This document shows, one piece after another, positions 18,006 to 27,672 of a stretch of DNA of 64,000 nt; position 1 is the stretch's first letter; each line of letters opens with the position of its first letter. Under the pieces are notes generated by a model. That model worked only from the letters and a program-made list of their open reading frames with translations, was not told the DNA's origin and searched no databases. The position numbers and the translations under genes were made by a program. Origin of the DNA: Parapedobacter koreensis (GTDB taxonomy: Bacteria; Bacteroidota; Bacteroidia; Sphingobacteriales; Sphingobacteriaceae); the NCBI RefSeq assembly GCF_900109365.1, contig NZ_FNZR01000002.1, forward strand, positions 310,001-374,000, read 5' to 3'.

Positions 18006-19049
18006 CTATTCGAGTACTTCGTAGACAGCTACTGGCTGCGCCTTATTTTTCAAGGCCATGGAACCCAACGCTTTAAAACCAAACGACTGCTTGGCCTGTT
18101 CGTAGATGTGTTCGGCCACCAAAATCTGGCCGGGTTTGGCGACCGATTGCAGTCGCTGCGCCACATTGACGGTGTCCCCTATCACGGTGTAATCCAATCG
18201 TTTCAATGAAGCCGAACCAATATTTCCCGAAATCATTTCCCCGGAATTGACGCCGATGGACACCATCGGTTCAAATCCATGCTCGCTCAAATCTGCGGCA
18301 GCTATGCGCGTAATGCTATCTTTAACGGCCAGCGCCGCATCGATGGCCCGGTCGATGTGGTAGTCGCCCTTGAATACGGCCATCACGGCATCCCCCATGA
18401 ACTTATCGATATGGCCGTTGTGATTGATGATTTCTTTTACGATCACGTCAAAGAGGGTGTTGAGCATTTTCACCACGCTATCGGCACCTACGTGTTCGGT
18501 GATGGCGGTAAATCCACAGATATCGACAAATACCACCGTGCCTTCAATGGTTTCATTATCCATCAGGCTTTTTTCAAACTCCTGGTGGGTCATGAAATTG
18601 AGCACATTTTCATCAACATACATTTTGAGGATATCGTTTTCTTTAATTGCCCGCAATGTTGTTTTTAGCTGTTCGACGTGCTGCAGCGTCTTTTCAATGG
18701 TGGTGCCCAAATCATCGAAATTCACCGGCTTGAAAACAAAGTCGAATGCGCCGCGGTTCATGGCCGTGCGGATGTTGTCCATATCGCCGTAGGCCGACAC
18801 CATGACCGCTTTGATCACCGGATTGGCCTCGGGAAGTTTGGTCAGCAGCGTCAGGCCGTCCATTCCGGGCATATTGATATCGGTCAGGATGATATCGATA
18901 TCATCCTGCTCTTTCAGCGCGGCTAATGCCTCGTTGCCATCTCGGGCAAATGCAAACGAGTAGGTATTCTCCCTGATTTTTTTCCTGAATTTCTGACGGA
19001 TGAGTGCTTCCAAATCAGCCTCGTCATCTACCACCAATATCTTAGCCAT
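18006..19049 (-). CDS. Response regulator with class III adenylate/guanylate cyclase output
   Basis: 347 residues. An N-terminal receiver domain (residues 1-125; ILVVDDEADL, phospho-acceptor Asp in IILTDINMPGMDG, Lys in VFKPVNF) is joined by a helical linker to a class III cyclase domain (residues 165-347). Metal-binding aspartates occur in VVFVDICGFTAITEH and in MGDAVMAVF, and GDTVNVAQRLQ carries the transition-state Asn. Catalysis therefore looks intact; adenylate rather than guanylate cyclase is the usual activity but is not proven here. Its start overlaps the upstream receiver gene by 8 bp, the last member of a three-gene signalling operon. Confidence 0.92.
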   Translation of the reverse strand: MAKILVVDDEADLEALIRQKFRKKIRENTYSFAFARDGNEALAALKEQDDIDIILTDINMPGMDGLTLLTKLPEANPVIKAVMVSAYGDMDNIRTAMNRGAFDFVFKPVNFDDLGTTIEKTLQHVEQLKTTLRAIKENDILKMYVDENVLNFMTHQEFEKSLMDNETIEGTVVFVDICGFTAITEHVGADSVVKMLNTLFDVIVKEIINHNGHIDKFMGDAVMAVFKGDYHIDRAIDAALAVKDSITRIAAADLSEHGFEPMVSIGVNSGEMISGNIGSASLKRLDYTVIGDTVNVAQRLQSVAKPGQILVAEHIYEQAKQSFGFKALGSMALKNKAQPVAVYEVLE

Positions 19050-19425
19050 GCGTATCGAGGTGTTTTAGTTTATCCTTTAATAAATTAAAATCCAATGGCT
19101 TGCTCAGGAAATCATCAGCACCAAGCTGCATGGATTGCTGGTAGTTTGCCTCGTCGCCATACGCGGTAATCATCATGACAAATGGGGGTGCAGTACCATG
19201 GGATTCCCTGATGTGTTGCAGGAGTTCCAATCCGCTCATTCCCGGCATGTTGATATCCGAAAGGATAAGCACCACCTCAGACTCCTCGGATGCCAAATAA
19301 TGTACGGCATCCTCTCCCGAGAGCGCAAACTCAAATGCGAGCTCACCGTTTTTGATTTCCCGACGGAACCGTTGCTTAAACAGCGGTTGGATATCCGCTT
19401 CGTCATCTACTACTAATATCTTCAT
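19042..19425 (-). CDS. Stand-alone response regulator receiver protein
   Basis: 127 residues: a single receiver domain with acidic pocket (KILVVDDEADIQPLF), phospho-acceptor Asp in LILSDINMPGMSG, conserved Thr/Ser in MMITAYGDE, and Lys in DDFLSKPLDF. The start at 19425 follows the kinase stop by one base; the extension to 19458 would lie inside the kinase gene. It probably relays phosphate from the kinase, perhaps onward to the cyclase receiver. Confidence 0.92.
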   Translation of the reverse strand: MKILVVDDEADIQPLFKQRFRREIKNGELAFEFALSGEDAVHYLASEESEVVLILSDINMPGMSGLELLQHIRESHGTAPPFVMMITAYGDEANYQQSMQLGADDFLSKPLDFNLLKDKLKHLDTHG

Positions 19426-19426
19426 C

Positions 19427-20794
19427 TCATGCTGGTATCGTGATGATAAATGTGGCATATTGGCCTTCTACCGTGTCTACGACCATTTCACCGCCATGCA
19501 TTTTATGGACGATGTCGTAGCTCATTGACAACCCCAAGCCCGTGCCTTCCCCGGTCGGTTTGGTCGTAAAGAAAGGCTGGTAAATCTTATCCACAATAGC
19601 TTGAGGAATACCCAAACCATTGTCATGAACGGTGATTTCGATGGCTGCATCGCCATCCGTTCCTTGCGTATTGCGGGTGGTTACCCGCACAACGGGCGTA
19701 TAATCCCCGGAGGTACGTTTTTTCTTTTCGCTCACCGCGTAAAACGCATTGTTAAACAAGTTCAGCAATACCCTCCCCAAATCCTGCGGGACAACGGCTA
19801 TCCGGTGCAGATCCGTAGCGAAATCCGTTTCCATCGTCGCGTTGAAGGTCTTGTCCTTGGCGCGTAGGCCATGGTAACTCAGGCGCAGGTATTCGTCAGC
19901 CAGCGCATTGATGTCTACTTCTTCCTTTTTTCCCGAGCTGCTCCGCGAGTGCTGCAGCATACTCTTCACGATCCCGTCGGCACGCTTGCCATGCAGGTTG
20001 ATCTTTTCCAGATTCTGGGTAAGATCACTGATGATATCCTCGGCTTCTTCGACGCCTTCGGGCGCGATCCGACTTGAAAGTTCGGTTTTCAGTTCGTCAA
20101 GCAATTCGATGCTCACTTCCGAAAAATTGTTCACAAAATTGAGCGGATTCTGTATTTCATGGGCGATGCCTGCGGTCAATTCACCCAGTGATGCCATTTT
20201 TTCAGATTGGATAAGTTGGGTCTGCGTGCGCTTGAGTTCGTCCAGCGTGCCTTCCAGTTCTTCTTTCTGTTTCACCAACTCTGCCGTGCGTTCGGCAACC
20301 TGTACCTCCAGGCTCTCCTTCATCTCCGCCATGATGCGGCTACGGGTTTCCTCGGCTTCCCGTTTTGTGCGTTCCTGCTCCAATGCCCGGCGTTGGTTGC
20401 GATTGACAAACCACATCGCTGCAAACCAGAGTACGCCGAAAAGGCCGATGCTTTCAAAGACCTGACTATATTCGTCATAAAACTCCGGACTGACGAGCTC
20501 TACGATGTCGGCCAGCAGTGAAAAAATCACATAAGGAAGCGCCGCGTACACCAAACTCCGGGCCACGCGCAACTCCGGGCGCTTGTAGACAACCCACATC
20601 AGCGCAATTACCGCAAGCCTGATCACATTGGAGATGATTTCCGAATCGGTAAGCAAATCCACGACCATAAGCATGATGACTACGTACCTTCCCTTGGTGA
20701 TATATTGGAGAAGATCATAGTTCGCCTGCGCAGGATCGGCCTTTTTGCCGAGGTAATTAAGTATAAAAAACGCAAATAAAAGCTCTATTAACAT
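19427..20794 (-). CDS. Membrane sensor histidine kinase
   Basis: 455 residues. Four predicted membrane helices (residues 1-140) form the sensor part, followed by a coiled coil (EQERTKREAEETRSRIMAEMK...) and a kinase core: H-box HEIQNPLNFVNNFSE with phospho-acceptor His212, N-box (LFNNAFYAVSEKKK), G1 DNGLGIPQ and G2 TGLGLSMSYDIVHKMHGGE. It heads the operon and should phosphorylate the receiver proteins downstream. There is no periplasmic sensor domain of note, so the signal may be membrane-borne. Confidence 0.93.
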   Translation of the reverse strand: MLIELLFAFFILNYLGKKADPAQANYDLLQYITKGRYVVIMLMVVDLLTDSEIISNVIRLAVIALMWVVYKRPELRVARSLVYAALPYVIFSLLADIVELVSPEFYDEYSQVFESIGLFGVLWFAAMWFVNRNQRRALEQERTKREAEETRSRIMAEMKESLEVQVAERTAELVKQKEELEGTLDELKRTQTQLIQSEKMASLGELTAGIAHEIQNPLNFVNNFSEVSIELLDELKTELSSRIAPEGVEEAEDIISDLTQNLEKINLHGKRADGIVKSMLQHSRSSSGKKEEVDINALADEYLRLSYHGLRAKDKTFNATMETDFATDLHRIAVVPQDLGRVLLNLFNNAFYAVSEKKKRTSGDYTPVVRVTTRNTQGTDGDAAIEITVHDNGLGIPQAIVDKIYQPFFTTKPTGEGTGLGLSMSYDIVHKMHGGEMVVDTVEGQYATFIITIPA

Positions 20795-20895
20795 TCAGTA
20801 TTGGGCTTGGGACTGTTGAATCCTTTTTTTTCTACCTGCCTTATCGGTTAATCATGCCAAACATAGGCAAATTTGCTTTCAGAAACAACAAAAAA

Positions 20896-20920
20896 ACTCC
20901 GAAACGGACAGTTCCGGAGT
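20896..20920 (-). terminator. Terminator downstream of the AraC-family gene
   Basis: A 10-bp stem with one wobble pair (ACTCCGAAAC at 20896-20905, GTTCCGGAGT at 20911-20920) and a 5-nt loop; on the minus strand it is followed by TTTTTTTGTTG. It ends the AraC/DoxX/SDR operon. Confidence 0.75.
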
Positions 20921-20968
20921 CGCTTTTGGAGCCGAAGACGGTGTTTGGAAGACGCTTTGTTTTTCTTT

Positions 20969-21886
20969 TTATATAACCTGATTAAACGATTGTCTGAACC
21001 TCAAAGGCGAAACGTTGGTCTTTGTCTTGAAAAGCTTGCTGAATGATTGCGGGTGTTCAAAGCCCAATCCATAAGCAATTTCGCTGACTGACAGGTCGGT
21101 TGTCGATAGTTTTTCTTTGGCTTTTTCAATCAATTTATCATGAATGTGTTGCTGGGTGCTTTGTCCTGTCAGCATGTTGAGCAGGCTCCGCAAATAATTA
21201 GGCGAAATGTTTAGCTGCTGCGCAATATATTGAACGGTAGGCAATCCTTTTGTCACTAAATCATCGTTATTGAAATAGTCCGAAAGCAGTTTTTCCAATC
21301 GGTCAAGAATGTGATGATTGGCTATTTTCCGGGTGATGAACTGGCGTTGGTAAAAGCGTTCCGCATAGTTCAGCAACGTTTCCAGGTACGAAATAATAAT
21401 ATCCTGGCTAAACTTATCAATGTTTGCGTAGTATTCATTTTTGATGTTTTCCACTATTCCGTTGATGATAGTTTCTTCTTTGTCGGAAAGGAACAAGGCC
21501 TCATTTGTGGAGTAACCAAAATATTCGTATTGCTTAATTTTTCTGGCAAGCGGGGTGTTCCATAAAAAATCGGGGTGTATGAACAACATCCAACCTTCAA
21601 GGTTCGCAGGTACGCCGTTTTCTTCACCACGCAAAATTTGTCCGGGCGACATAAAAGCCATTAAGCCCTCGTCAAAATCGTATCGCTGTTGTCCGTAATG
21701 AAGTTTATCGCACCCCCTTTTCAGCGATATGACATAAAGATCAAATAGCACGGCATTTATAGCGGAATCATTTTTCAGCCCTGATACATCAACGATACCA
21801 ATGAGCGGATGATGAGGCTTTGGGAGCCGCATTAAACGATGTATTTCCGTTATGGACTTTATTCGATAGGGCTTTGCATTTGCCAT
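20969..21886 (-). CDS. AraC-family transcriptional regulator
   Basis: 305 residues. An N-terminal cupin-like sensing region (residues 15-150) is followed by two helix-turn-helix units (VQYIAQQLNISPNYLRSLLNMLTG and LSVSEIAYGLGFEHPQSFSKLFKTKTNVSPLRFR), the hallmark of AraC/XylS regulators. The ATG at 21886 is chosen; an upstream TTG at 21895 would abut the DoxX gene. It is the last gene of the SDR / small membrane protein / DoxX / AraC operon and likely controls it. Confidence 0.92.
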   Translation of the reverse strand: MANAKPYRIKSITEIHRLMRLPKPHHPLIGIVDVSGLKNDSAINAVLFDLYVISLKRGCDKLHYGQQRYDFDEGLMAFMSPGQILRGEENGVPANLEGWMLFIHPDFLWNTPLARKIKQYEYFGYSTNEALFLSDKEETIINGIVENIKNEYYANIDKFSQDIIISYLETLLNYAERFYQRQFITRKIANHHILDRLEKLLSDYFNNDDLVTKGLPTVQYIAQQLNISPNYLRSLLNMLTGQSTQQHIHDKLIEKAKEKLSTTDLSVSEIAYGLGFEHPQSFSKLFKTKTNVSPLRFRQSFNQVI

Positions 21887-21895
21887 AGCACACAA

Positions 21896-22249
21896 TTAAT
21901 TTTTAAACGGATATTTAAGCCAAATCAACATCAAAGGCAATGCTAAAAACGGAATTTCTATCAACGCCGTTTTGTAATTTCCTGCTTTCAGCGATAAGGC
22001 CATGATGAGTAGAATCGACATGGCGTTCAATACATTCCCCAAGAAGAAAGTTTTAGGTATCAGCAGTAATACCCCAATCGCAATGGTCAACACGCCAAAG
22101 AACGGAATGACCGGCTCGCTAATGCCCAATTCAGCCATCATTTTAACGGATTGCGGATTGTTTTTGTAATTGAATGCGTCCCAACCGTGTTTGAAACTTA
22201 GCGATACGGATACGATCAATAAGACTAATGAAAGGATGATCTTTACCAT
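21896..22249 (-). CDS. DoxX-like small membrane protein
   Basis: 117 residues with four hydrophobic segments (residues 3-18, 45-63, 70-86, 95-112) in the arrangement of the DoxX family (SFKHGWDAFNYKNN after helix 1). DoxX proteins are often co-encoded with oxidoreductases and linked to redox stress. It lies 1 bp after the preceding small gene in a tight operon. Confidence 0.75.
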   Translation of the reverse strand: MVKIILSLVLLIVSVSLSFKHGWDAFNYKNNPQSVKMMAELGISEPVIPFFGVLTIAIGVLLLIPKTFFLGNVLNAMSILLIMALSLKAGNYKTALIEIPFLALPLMLIWLKYPFKN

Positions 22250-22250
22250 G

Positions 22251-22454
22251 TTAATTAAGGATATAAGTGTTCATGATGTATCCTGCTATTAACGCCATGG
22301 GGATGCCGATTATTGCGCTTGTCAAAGCGCTTTTAGCTTTATTGGGATATTGTTGCCTGTGCTTGAAATACAGTAAAAATCCAATTGGCGGAACAGCATT
22401 GGAACGTATAAACCAACGTCTTGATAGTCCGTCTTTGTTGTTTTCGTTGTTCAT
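22251..22454 (-). CDS. Small hypothetical membrane protein
   Basis: 67 residues with a hydrophilic N-terminus (NNENNKDGLSRRWF), a short hydrophobic patch (PPIGFLLYF) and a C-terminal membrane helix (ALTSAIIGIPMALIAGYIM). Its ATG overlaps the SDR stop as ATGA, and it abuts the DoxX gene, so it is a genuine operon member. I do not recognise a family. Confidence 0.65.
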   Translation of the reverse strand: MNNENNKDGLSRRWFIRSNAVPPIGFLLYFKHRQQYPNKAKSALTSAIIGIPMALIAGYIMNTYILN

Positions 22455-23230
22455 TTCTTATTCAGTTCTTTAAATTTTTTAAATTCCCGATGCCCAAACT
22501 TCAAAAGTGTATTGGGCACCATTCTGCTTGCGAACTTTATCACGCTCACCATCGTCGGTTTGAGTTCCGGTTTATCTCTCAAAAGTCCTTTGATGACAAC
22601 GTTGATCATTTTATCCACATCCATCATCATCCTGGGATTCGGTTGCAGCACCCAGTCATTTTGCAGATTTGTATTGACGCCCGGGGGTATCATTTCAAAC
22701 ACTTTCACACTCGTGTTTTCCAATTGCAAACGCAAGGCTTGTGTATACGCCCGAACGCCGGCTTTTGTAGCGCTGTAAACAGGTGCGGAAGAATAGGACA
22801 TAAATGCAATGCCCGAGGAAACATTGACAATCGCAGCCGATTTCTTTGTCAGCAAATGCGGCAAAAACTGATGCACCATTTGGATAGTTCCCGAAAGGTT
22901 GGTGACAATTTCACGGTTGATGTTTTCCAAATCCAATGTGGTGTCCTGCAAATCGATCAGCCGCATAAGTCCTGCGTTGTTGACAATGATGTTCAATTCA
23001 GGAAATTGCGATGTAACCTCCGCGTATAGCTGTTCAATGGCTGCCGGATTGCTCACGTCACTTTGAAAGGTATGAACTTTTGGAAACCGTTTTCTTGTTT
23101 CGTTCAGTGTGTCAAGGTTACGTCCGGTGGCAATGACATTCGCGCCCTGTTCGGTCAGTTGTTTTACAAGCTCCAACCCGATTCCGCTGGTTCCGCCTGT
23201 GATGAGGACGGTACTGTTTTTTAATTCCAT
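22451..23230 (-). CDS. SDR-family oxidoreductase (DltE-like)
   Basis: 259 residues. Rossmann motif TVLITGGTSGIG at the N-terminus, NNAGLM, catalytic Ser in VNVSSGIAF and YSATKAG (YxxxK) identify a classical short-chain dehydrogenase; the NADP-type Arg follows in IATGRN. The start at 23230 directly precedes the Rossmann strand; the extension to 23266 is unsupported. It is the first gene of a four-gene operon. Substrate unknown. Confidence 0.92.
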   Translation of the reverse strand: MELKNSTVLITGGTSGIGLELVKQLTEQGANVIATGRNLDTLNETRKRFPKVHTFQSDVSNPAAIEQLYAEVTSQFPELNIIVNNAGLMRLIDLQDTTLDLENINREIVTNLSGTIQMVHQFLPHLLTKKSAAIVNVSSGIAFMSYSSAPVYSATKAGVRAYTQALRLQLENTSVKVFEMIPPGVNTNLQNDWVLQPNPRMMMDVDKMINVVIKGLLRDKPELKPTMVSVIKFASRMVPNTLLKFGHREFKKFKELNKK

Positions 23231-23332
23231 CTTTCTGTTTTCTAATGTCACAAAGATCAGCAACACGCAAAAAACAGATTTAGCCTAAACGCTTTTTGTT
23301 GTAGTCAAAAATAAGTTGCCCTTGAAATGAAA

Positions 23333-23361
23333 AAGCCCCGAAACGTATCGTTCCGGGGCTT
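23333..23361 (-). terminator. Terminator of the tRNA-Thr transcript
   Basis: A 13-bp stem with one wobble (AAGCCCCGAAACG and CGTTCCGGGGCTT, loop of three) just downstream of tRNA-Thr on the minus strand, followed by TTTCATTT. Confidence 0.75.
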
Positions 23362-23369
23362 AAAACGGG

Positions 23370-23442
<73 letters not shown>

Positions 23443-23459
23443 ATCGGTAAAATCGGACG

Positions 23460-23488
23460 CAAATATAAAATAAGCTTGGCAATTGCAA
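23460..23488 (-). promoter_or_regulatory. Promoter of tRNA-Thr
   Basis: The minus strand reads TTG, an 18-nt spacer, then TATATTTG, matching the Bacteroidota -33/-7 consensus (TAnnTTTG). The -7 box occupies 23460-23467. Confidence 0.8.
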
Positions 23489-23523
23489 AAATTGGCCACG
23501 CTTTTTTTAACCCCTATTGCTTA

Positions 23524-23940
23524 TTAAGCCAATGCGACGGTCAGCTCAACGTTTGCCTTCAGCAATTTGGATACTGGGCAGATTTCCTTGGCTTTTTCGG
23601 CAATTTCCGTAAACTCGGCTTCGGAAATGCCATCCACCTCCCCGGTCAGCTTCAGCTGCACGGTCGTGATGCTTCCGTCTTCAAAAACTACTTTAGCCTC
23701 GGTATCCAAGTTGGTCGGATCATACCCTTTTTCGCTGAGCAAAAAACTGAGCTGCATGGTGAAGCAGCCCGCATGTGCTGCCCCGATCAGCTCTTCCGGA
23801 TTGGTACCCACGCCATCTTCAAACCGCGTTTTATATGAATATTGGGTATGATCCAATACCGTGCTTTGCGTGGTGAGCGTACCACTGCCATCTTTTCCAG
23901 TGCCTTTCCAATTGGCACTTGCATTTCTGGTAAACTTCAT
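23524..23940 (-). CDS. osmC: OsmC-family peroxiredoxin-like protein
   Basis: 138 residues, usual length. The two redox cysteines sit in [12 protein letters not shown] and EICPVSKLL, and [14 protein letters not shown] is the family signature. OsmC reduces organic hydroperoxides in the cytosol as a dimer. It stands alone between tRNA-Thr and the divergent cysteine desulfurase gene. Confidence 0.93.
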   Translation of the reverse strand: MKFTRNASANWKGTGKDGSGTLTTQSTVLDHTQYSYKTRFEDGVGTNPEELIGAAHAGCFTMQLSFLLSEKGYDPTNLDTEAKVVFEDGSITTVQLKLTGEVDGISEAEFTEIAEKAKEICPVSKLLKANVELTVALA

Positions 23941-24014
23941 GGTGTTCGTGATTTTTATGTAAAGTTATAAAAGGGAAACAAGCTTTGCGCTAAAATTGTT
24001 TATAAATTCGCAAC

Positions 24015-25202
24015 ATGGACAGGCTCATCTACTTTGACAACAACGCCACTACCCCGCTCGATCCGCAGGTGCTGGAGGCTATGATGCCTTACTTCACCAC
24101 GCAGTATGCCAATGCCTCCAGCGTGACGCATCGCGCAGGACGGCAGGTTGCCGCCACGGTGGAAAAAGCCAGGGAGCAGGTAGCTGCCCTCATCGGGGCT
24201 ACCCCAAAGGAAATCACGTTCACTTCCGGAGCCACTGAGGCGATCAATATGGTCCTGAAAGGGGTATTCGAACACTACGCCATCAAAGGCAGGCACTTCA
24301 TCACGTGCCGCACGGAGCACAAGGCGGTGCTGGACACCTTTGCCTACCTGGAGCGGAAAGGGGCCGAAGTCACCTATTTGGCCGTAGCGCCGGATGGCAG
24401 TCTCGATCTGGCGGAGCTGGAAGCCGCTATCCGCAAGGATACGGTGTTGATTGCACTGATGTATGCCAACAACGAGACCGGCGTCATCCACCCCGTCCAG
24501 CAAATTGCCGATATTGCCAACAGACATGACGTGTTGTTTTTTTGTGACGCCACGCAAGCTGTGGGCAAAGTGCCGATAGCCGTTGGCGATATGCAGCTTG
24601 ACATGCTTTGCCTCAGTGCGCACAAGCTCTACGGCCCCAAAGGCGTGGGTGCGCTGTACATCAGGCGCAGGAGCAAACGGATACAGACCGGTGCGCTGCT
24701 GCATGGTGGCGGACAGGAAAACAAGCTCCGCGCGGGCACACTCAATGTGCCGGGTATCGTCGGGCTTGGCCAGGCTGCGGTAATTGCCCAGCAACAGCTT
24801 GCCCCGGAGTCGTTGCGCCTGGCGCAGCTACGGGACAGCTTGGAAGCCGGATTATTAGCGCTGCCTGCCACCTTTGCCAACGGGCAAACCGCTCCCCGCC
24901 TGCCCCATGTAAGCAACATCACCTTCAGGCACCTTAAGGCAGACCAAATCATGGTCGCGGTACCCGATATCGCGCTGGCATCCGGCTCAGCCTGTGTGAG
25001 CGGCACGCGTGACCCATCGCATGTGCTCAAAGCTATGGGGCTTTCCGATACCGATGCCCATTCCGCGCTGCGATTCAGCCTCGGCCGGTTCAACACCGAG
25101 GAAGACATCCGCACAGGCATCACACAGATCACATCAGCGGTACAGCGACTGCGGGCCTCCTCGCCGATTTGGCAGCTATACGAAGCAGGGGTAATGGATT
25201 AA
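24015..25202 (+). CDS. Cysteine desulfurase (IscS/NifS family)
   Basis: 395 residues. PLP-dependent class V aminotransferase fold: FDNNATTPLDPQVLEAM at the start, TSGATEAINM, the PLP Lys in SAHKLYGPKG (K204), and the catalytic Cys loop SGSACVSGTRDPSHVLKAMG near residue 325. It removes sulfur from cysteine for Fe-S clusters or tRNA thiolation. No Isc/Suf scaffold gene is adjacent; the next gene is a pyruvyl transferase, and the grouping looks positional rather than functional. Confidence 0.93.
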   Translation: MDRLIYFDNNATTPLDPQVLEAMMPYFTTQYANASSVTHRAGRQVAATVEKAREQVAALIGATPKEITFTSGATEAINMVLKGVFEHYAIKGRHFITCRTEHKAVLDTFAYLERKGAEVTYLAVAPDGSLDLAELEAAIRKDTVLIALMYANNETGVIHPVQQIADIANRHDVLFFCDATQAVGKVPIAVGDMQLDMLCLSAHKLYGPKGVGALYIRRRSKRIQTGALLHGGGQENKLRAGTLNVPGIVGLGQAAVIAQQQLAPESLRLAQLRDSLEAGLLALPATFANGQTAPRLPHVSNITFRHLKADQIMVAVPDIALASGSACVSGTRDPSHVLKAMGLSDTDAHSALRFSLGRFNTEEDIRTGITQITSAVQRLRASSPIWQLYEAGVMD

Positions 25203-25233
25203 ATAAATTAACTATTAAAAAAACGTTCAACGA

Positions 25234-26442
25234 TTGGCGACAACAACGAAAAACAACATTTTGATCATCGGCGCATTTGACCGCTACAACTACGGGGATT
25301 TACTATTCCCACTGGTCATCGAAGCCCAGTTGAAGACCTATGGCCAACCCTTCGAGGCTTCCTACTTTGGCCTCGTAAAAAGTGACCTCAGTGCATTGGG
25401 CGGCAAGCCAACGGAGGATATCCGGGCATTTTACCGCAAATGCAATGAAGAAGCGGGCCATACCAGCGTTATCGTAGCGGGCGGTGAGGCCGTGGCCGTC
25501 ACGTGGAGTTCGTTGCTGCTGGCGCTCAACAGCCTCTACAAACGCACGCACCGTTTCCATGGCCGCATAAACAAGGTATTTGATCTCAATGCCTTCGCCA
25601 AACGGGCGCTGCATGGCAAGACCGACCTGCCCTTTGTATTCACGAAGTCCGATTTCAAGGGCGTAGACCGTGTCATCTTCAATTCACTTGGCGGCTCGGA
25701 GCTGAATCCGGCTATTTTCGATCAGCTTCCCGGCCTCCGCGACAAGCTGCGGCAAATTGACTACTTTGCGGTGCGTGATGAAGCCACGCAGCGCAACCTC
25801 ACCGCACAGGAAGTACAGACACACCTTTATCCCGACTCGGCGATCCTGATGTCTACGTTTTACCCCACCACGCTATTGGCCGAGCAGGTATCCCCTGCCG
25901 TTAGGCAATATGTCGCTGCCAAACGGGGAACGTATGTGTTTTTCCAGATCAAAAACAACCACGCTAAAAATAACGAACAGCGCATTGCGCAGCAGTTGGA
26001 TTTGATTGCCGCGCAGACCGGCATGGATCTCTGCTTTTGCCCGATTGGCAAGGCGCTCAACCACGACGACCATTTGGCACTGGGCCGCATTGCCCCGTTG
26101 CTGAAACACCCCTGCACGGTATTTGACGAGGTCGGTATCTGGGACATCATGTACCTCATCGCCAATGCGCGGGTATACATCGGCACCAGCCTGCACGGCG
26201 CGATTACCGCCATGAGCTATGCCGTGCCGTACGTTGGTGTGGCCGTGCCCAAGCTCCACAGCTACCTCCAGACGTGGGGCATCGCCGGCATAAACCGTAC
26301 CGTAGCACTTGATGGTCTATCCGAAGGTTTCCAGCGCGCGCTTAATGCCGATCAAGCCGCGCTTGATGAATCCCGCAGCAAGCAGCTGGCAGCCGCCCAA
26401 GCCTCTTTTTCGCGTATCCGGCAGCTCGTCTTCGCATCATGA
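25234..26442 (+). CDS. Polysaccharide pyruvyl transferase family protein, TTG start
   Basis: 402 residues. The N-terminal strand NILIIGAFDRYNYGDLLFPLV and the motif YIGTSLHGAITAMSYAVPYV (substrate His) are typical of the pyruvyl transferase superfamily, which adds ketal pyruvate from PEP to sugars of surface polymers. No ATG lies before the first conserved strand, so TTG at 25234 is the likely start. Its stop overlaps the next gene as ATGA. The family also contains members of other function, so the acceptor is unknown. Confidence 0.88.
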   Translation: MATTTKNNILIIGAFDRYNYGDLLFPLVIEAQLKTYGQPFEASYFGLVKSDLSALGGKPTEDIRAFYRKCNEEAGHTSVIVAGGEAVAVTWSSLLLALNSLYKRTHRFHGRINKVFDLNAFAKRALHGKTDLPFVFTKSDFKGVDRVIFNSLGGSELNPAIFDQLPGLRDKLRQIDYFAVRDEATQRNLTAQEVQTHLYPDSAILMSTFYPTTLLAEQVSPAVRQYVAAKRGTYVFFQIKNNHAKNNEQRIAQQLDLIAAQTGMDLCFCPIGKALNHDDHLALGRIAPLLKHPCTVFDEVGIWDIMYLIANARVYIGTSLHGAITAMSYAVPYVGVAVPKLHSYLQTWGIAGINRTVALDGLSEGFQRALNADQAALDESRSKQLAAAQASFSRIRQLVFAS

Positions 26443-27629
26443 CGGCGATAAACCCCCATGTCCTCGCACCCGAAGTGCAGCACTACCTGCATGCCCACGA
26501 AACCATGCCCCCCGCCGATATGGCGCTACGCAAAAGCCCGTTTCCCGGTGTTTCCCCGCTGGAACTGGCCCAGCAACTGGACGGCAGGCAACGTTGCCGG
26601 AAAAAACTACCGCTTTGGCACGGTACACCGGGCATCTATTATCCCGAAAAGCTATCCGTGGAACAGGCCTCCTCGCAGGCCACGGCCCAGTATAAGGCCA
26701 GCCTCATCCCCCGGCAAGCCCGCGTCATCGACCTTACCGGAGGGCTGGGCATAGACGCTTATTTTTTCGCCCAGCGGGCGAACACCGTGGTCCATTGCGA
26801 AAAAAATGAAGCCTTATCACAAATTGCCGCACACAACGCCTTCGTACTGGGCACTACCAATATTGCTTTTATCGCCTCCGATGGCATCGCCTACCTGCAT
26901 AGCCAGCCCGACAATGCGTTTGACTACGTGTATGTCGACCCTTCGCGCCGGGTGGAAAGCCGGAAGGTCTTCCGGCTGGAGGACTGCGAACCGAATGTCG
27001 TGGAAGCGCAGCAGGAACTGCTGCAAAAAGCGGGGAACGTAGTCATCAAATCTGCGCCCTTGCTCGATATCTCCGCTGCTCTCCAAGCGCTTGAAAACGT
27101 CAGCGAAGTGCACATCGTCAGCATAGACAATGAATGCAAGGAGTTGCTGTTTGTCCTTGACCGGGCATATACCGGTACAGCCCAATTTACCGCCGCATTA
27201 TTGAAAGATGAAAGCGTACGTACTTTTTCATTTACGGCAACCGAGGAAAAGACAGCTGTTTCCGAGTTTGGCCAACCCGCGCACTACCTGTACGAGCCCG
27301 ATGCGGCACTGCTCAAGTCCGGTGCGTTCAAACTCATCGGCCAGCGGTATGGCCTGAAAAAACTCCACCAGCATACCCACCTTTACTCATCGGAGACACC
27401 GGTGCCTGACTTCCCGGGCAAGGCATTTGCCATTGGCAAAGTGATGTCCTATGGCGATTTCAAAAAGGACAAAGCGGTATGGCATGCTGCTGTAAGCACC
27501 CGGAATTTCCCGCTGAAAGCCGAAGACCTACGCAAGCGCCACCGCATACGCGAGGGCGAAGACCTGTACTTGTTTTTCTGCACCGGCATCGACGGTATGC
27601 TTTTGGTCATCTTTGCATCAAAATGCTGA
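26439..27629 (+). CDS. Class I SAM-dependent methyltransferase with THUMP-like domain
   Basis: 396 residues. A helical N-terminal region is followed by a Rossmann methyltransferase domain ([19 protein letters not shown] binds [27 protein letters not shown] is the DPxR-type active site) and a C-terminal THUMP-like domain (about residues 290-390). The family probably modifies RNA. It is coupled to the pyruvyl transferase by an ATGA overlap. Confidence 0.88.
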   Translation: MTAINPHVLAPEVQHYLHAHETMPPADMALRKSPFPGVSPLELAQQLDGRQRCRKKLPLWHGTPGIYYPEKLSVEQASSQATAQYKASLIPRQARVIDLTGGLGIDAYFFAQRANTVVHCEKNEALSQIAAHNAFVLGTTNIAFIASDGIAYLHSQPDNAFDYVYVDPSRRVESRKVFRLEDCEPNVVEAQQELLQKAGNVVIKSAPLLDISAALQALENVSEVHIVSIDNECKELLFVLDRAYTGTAQFTAALLKDESVRTFSFTATEEKTAVSEFGQPAHYLYEPDAALLKSGAFKLIGQRYGLKKLHQHTHLYSSETPVPDFPGKAFAIGKVMSYGDFKKDKAVWHAAVSTRNFPLKAEDLRKRHRIREGEDLYLFFCTGIDGMLLVIFASKC

Positions 27630-27672
27630 CGCCTGCTTGCGCATCCTGCACTTAATGCGGTACTTTGCAGCC

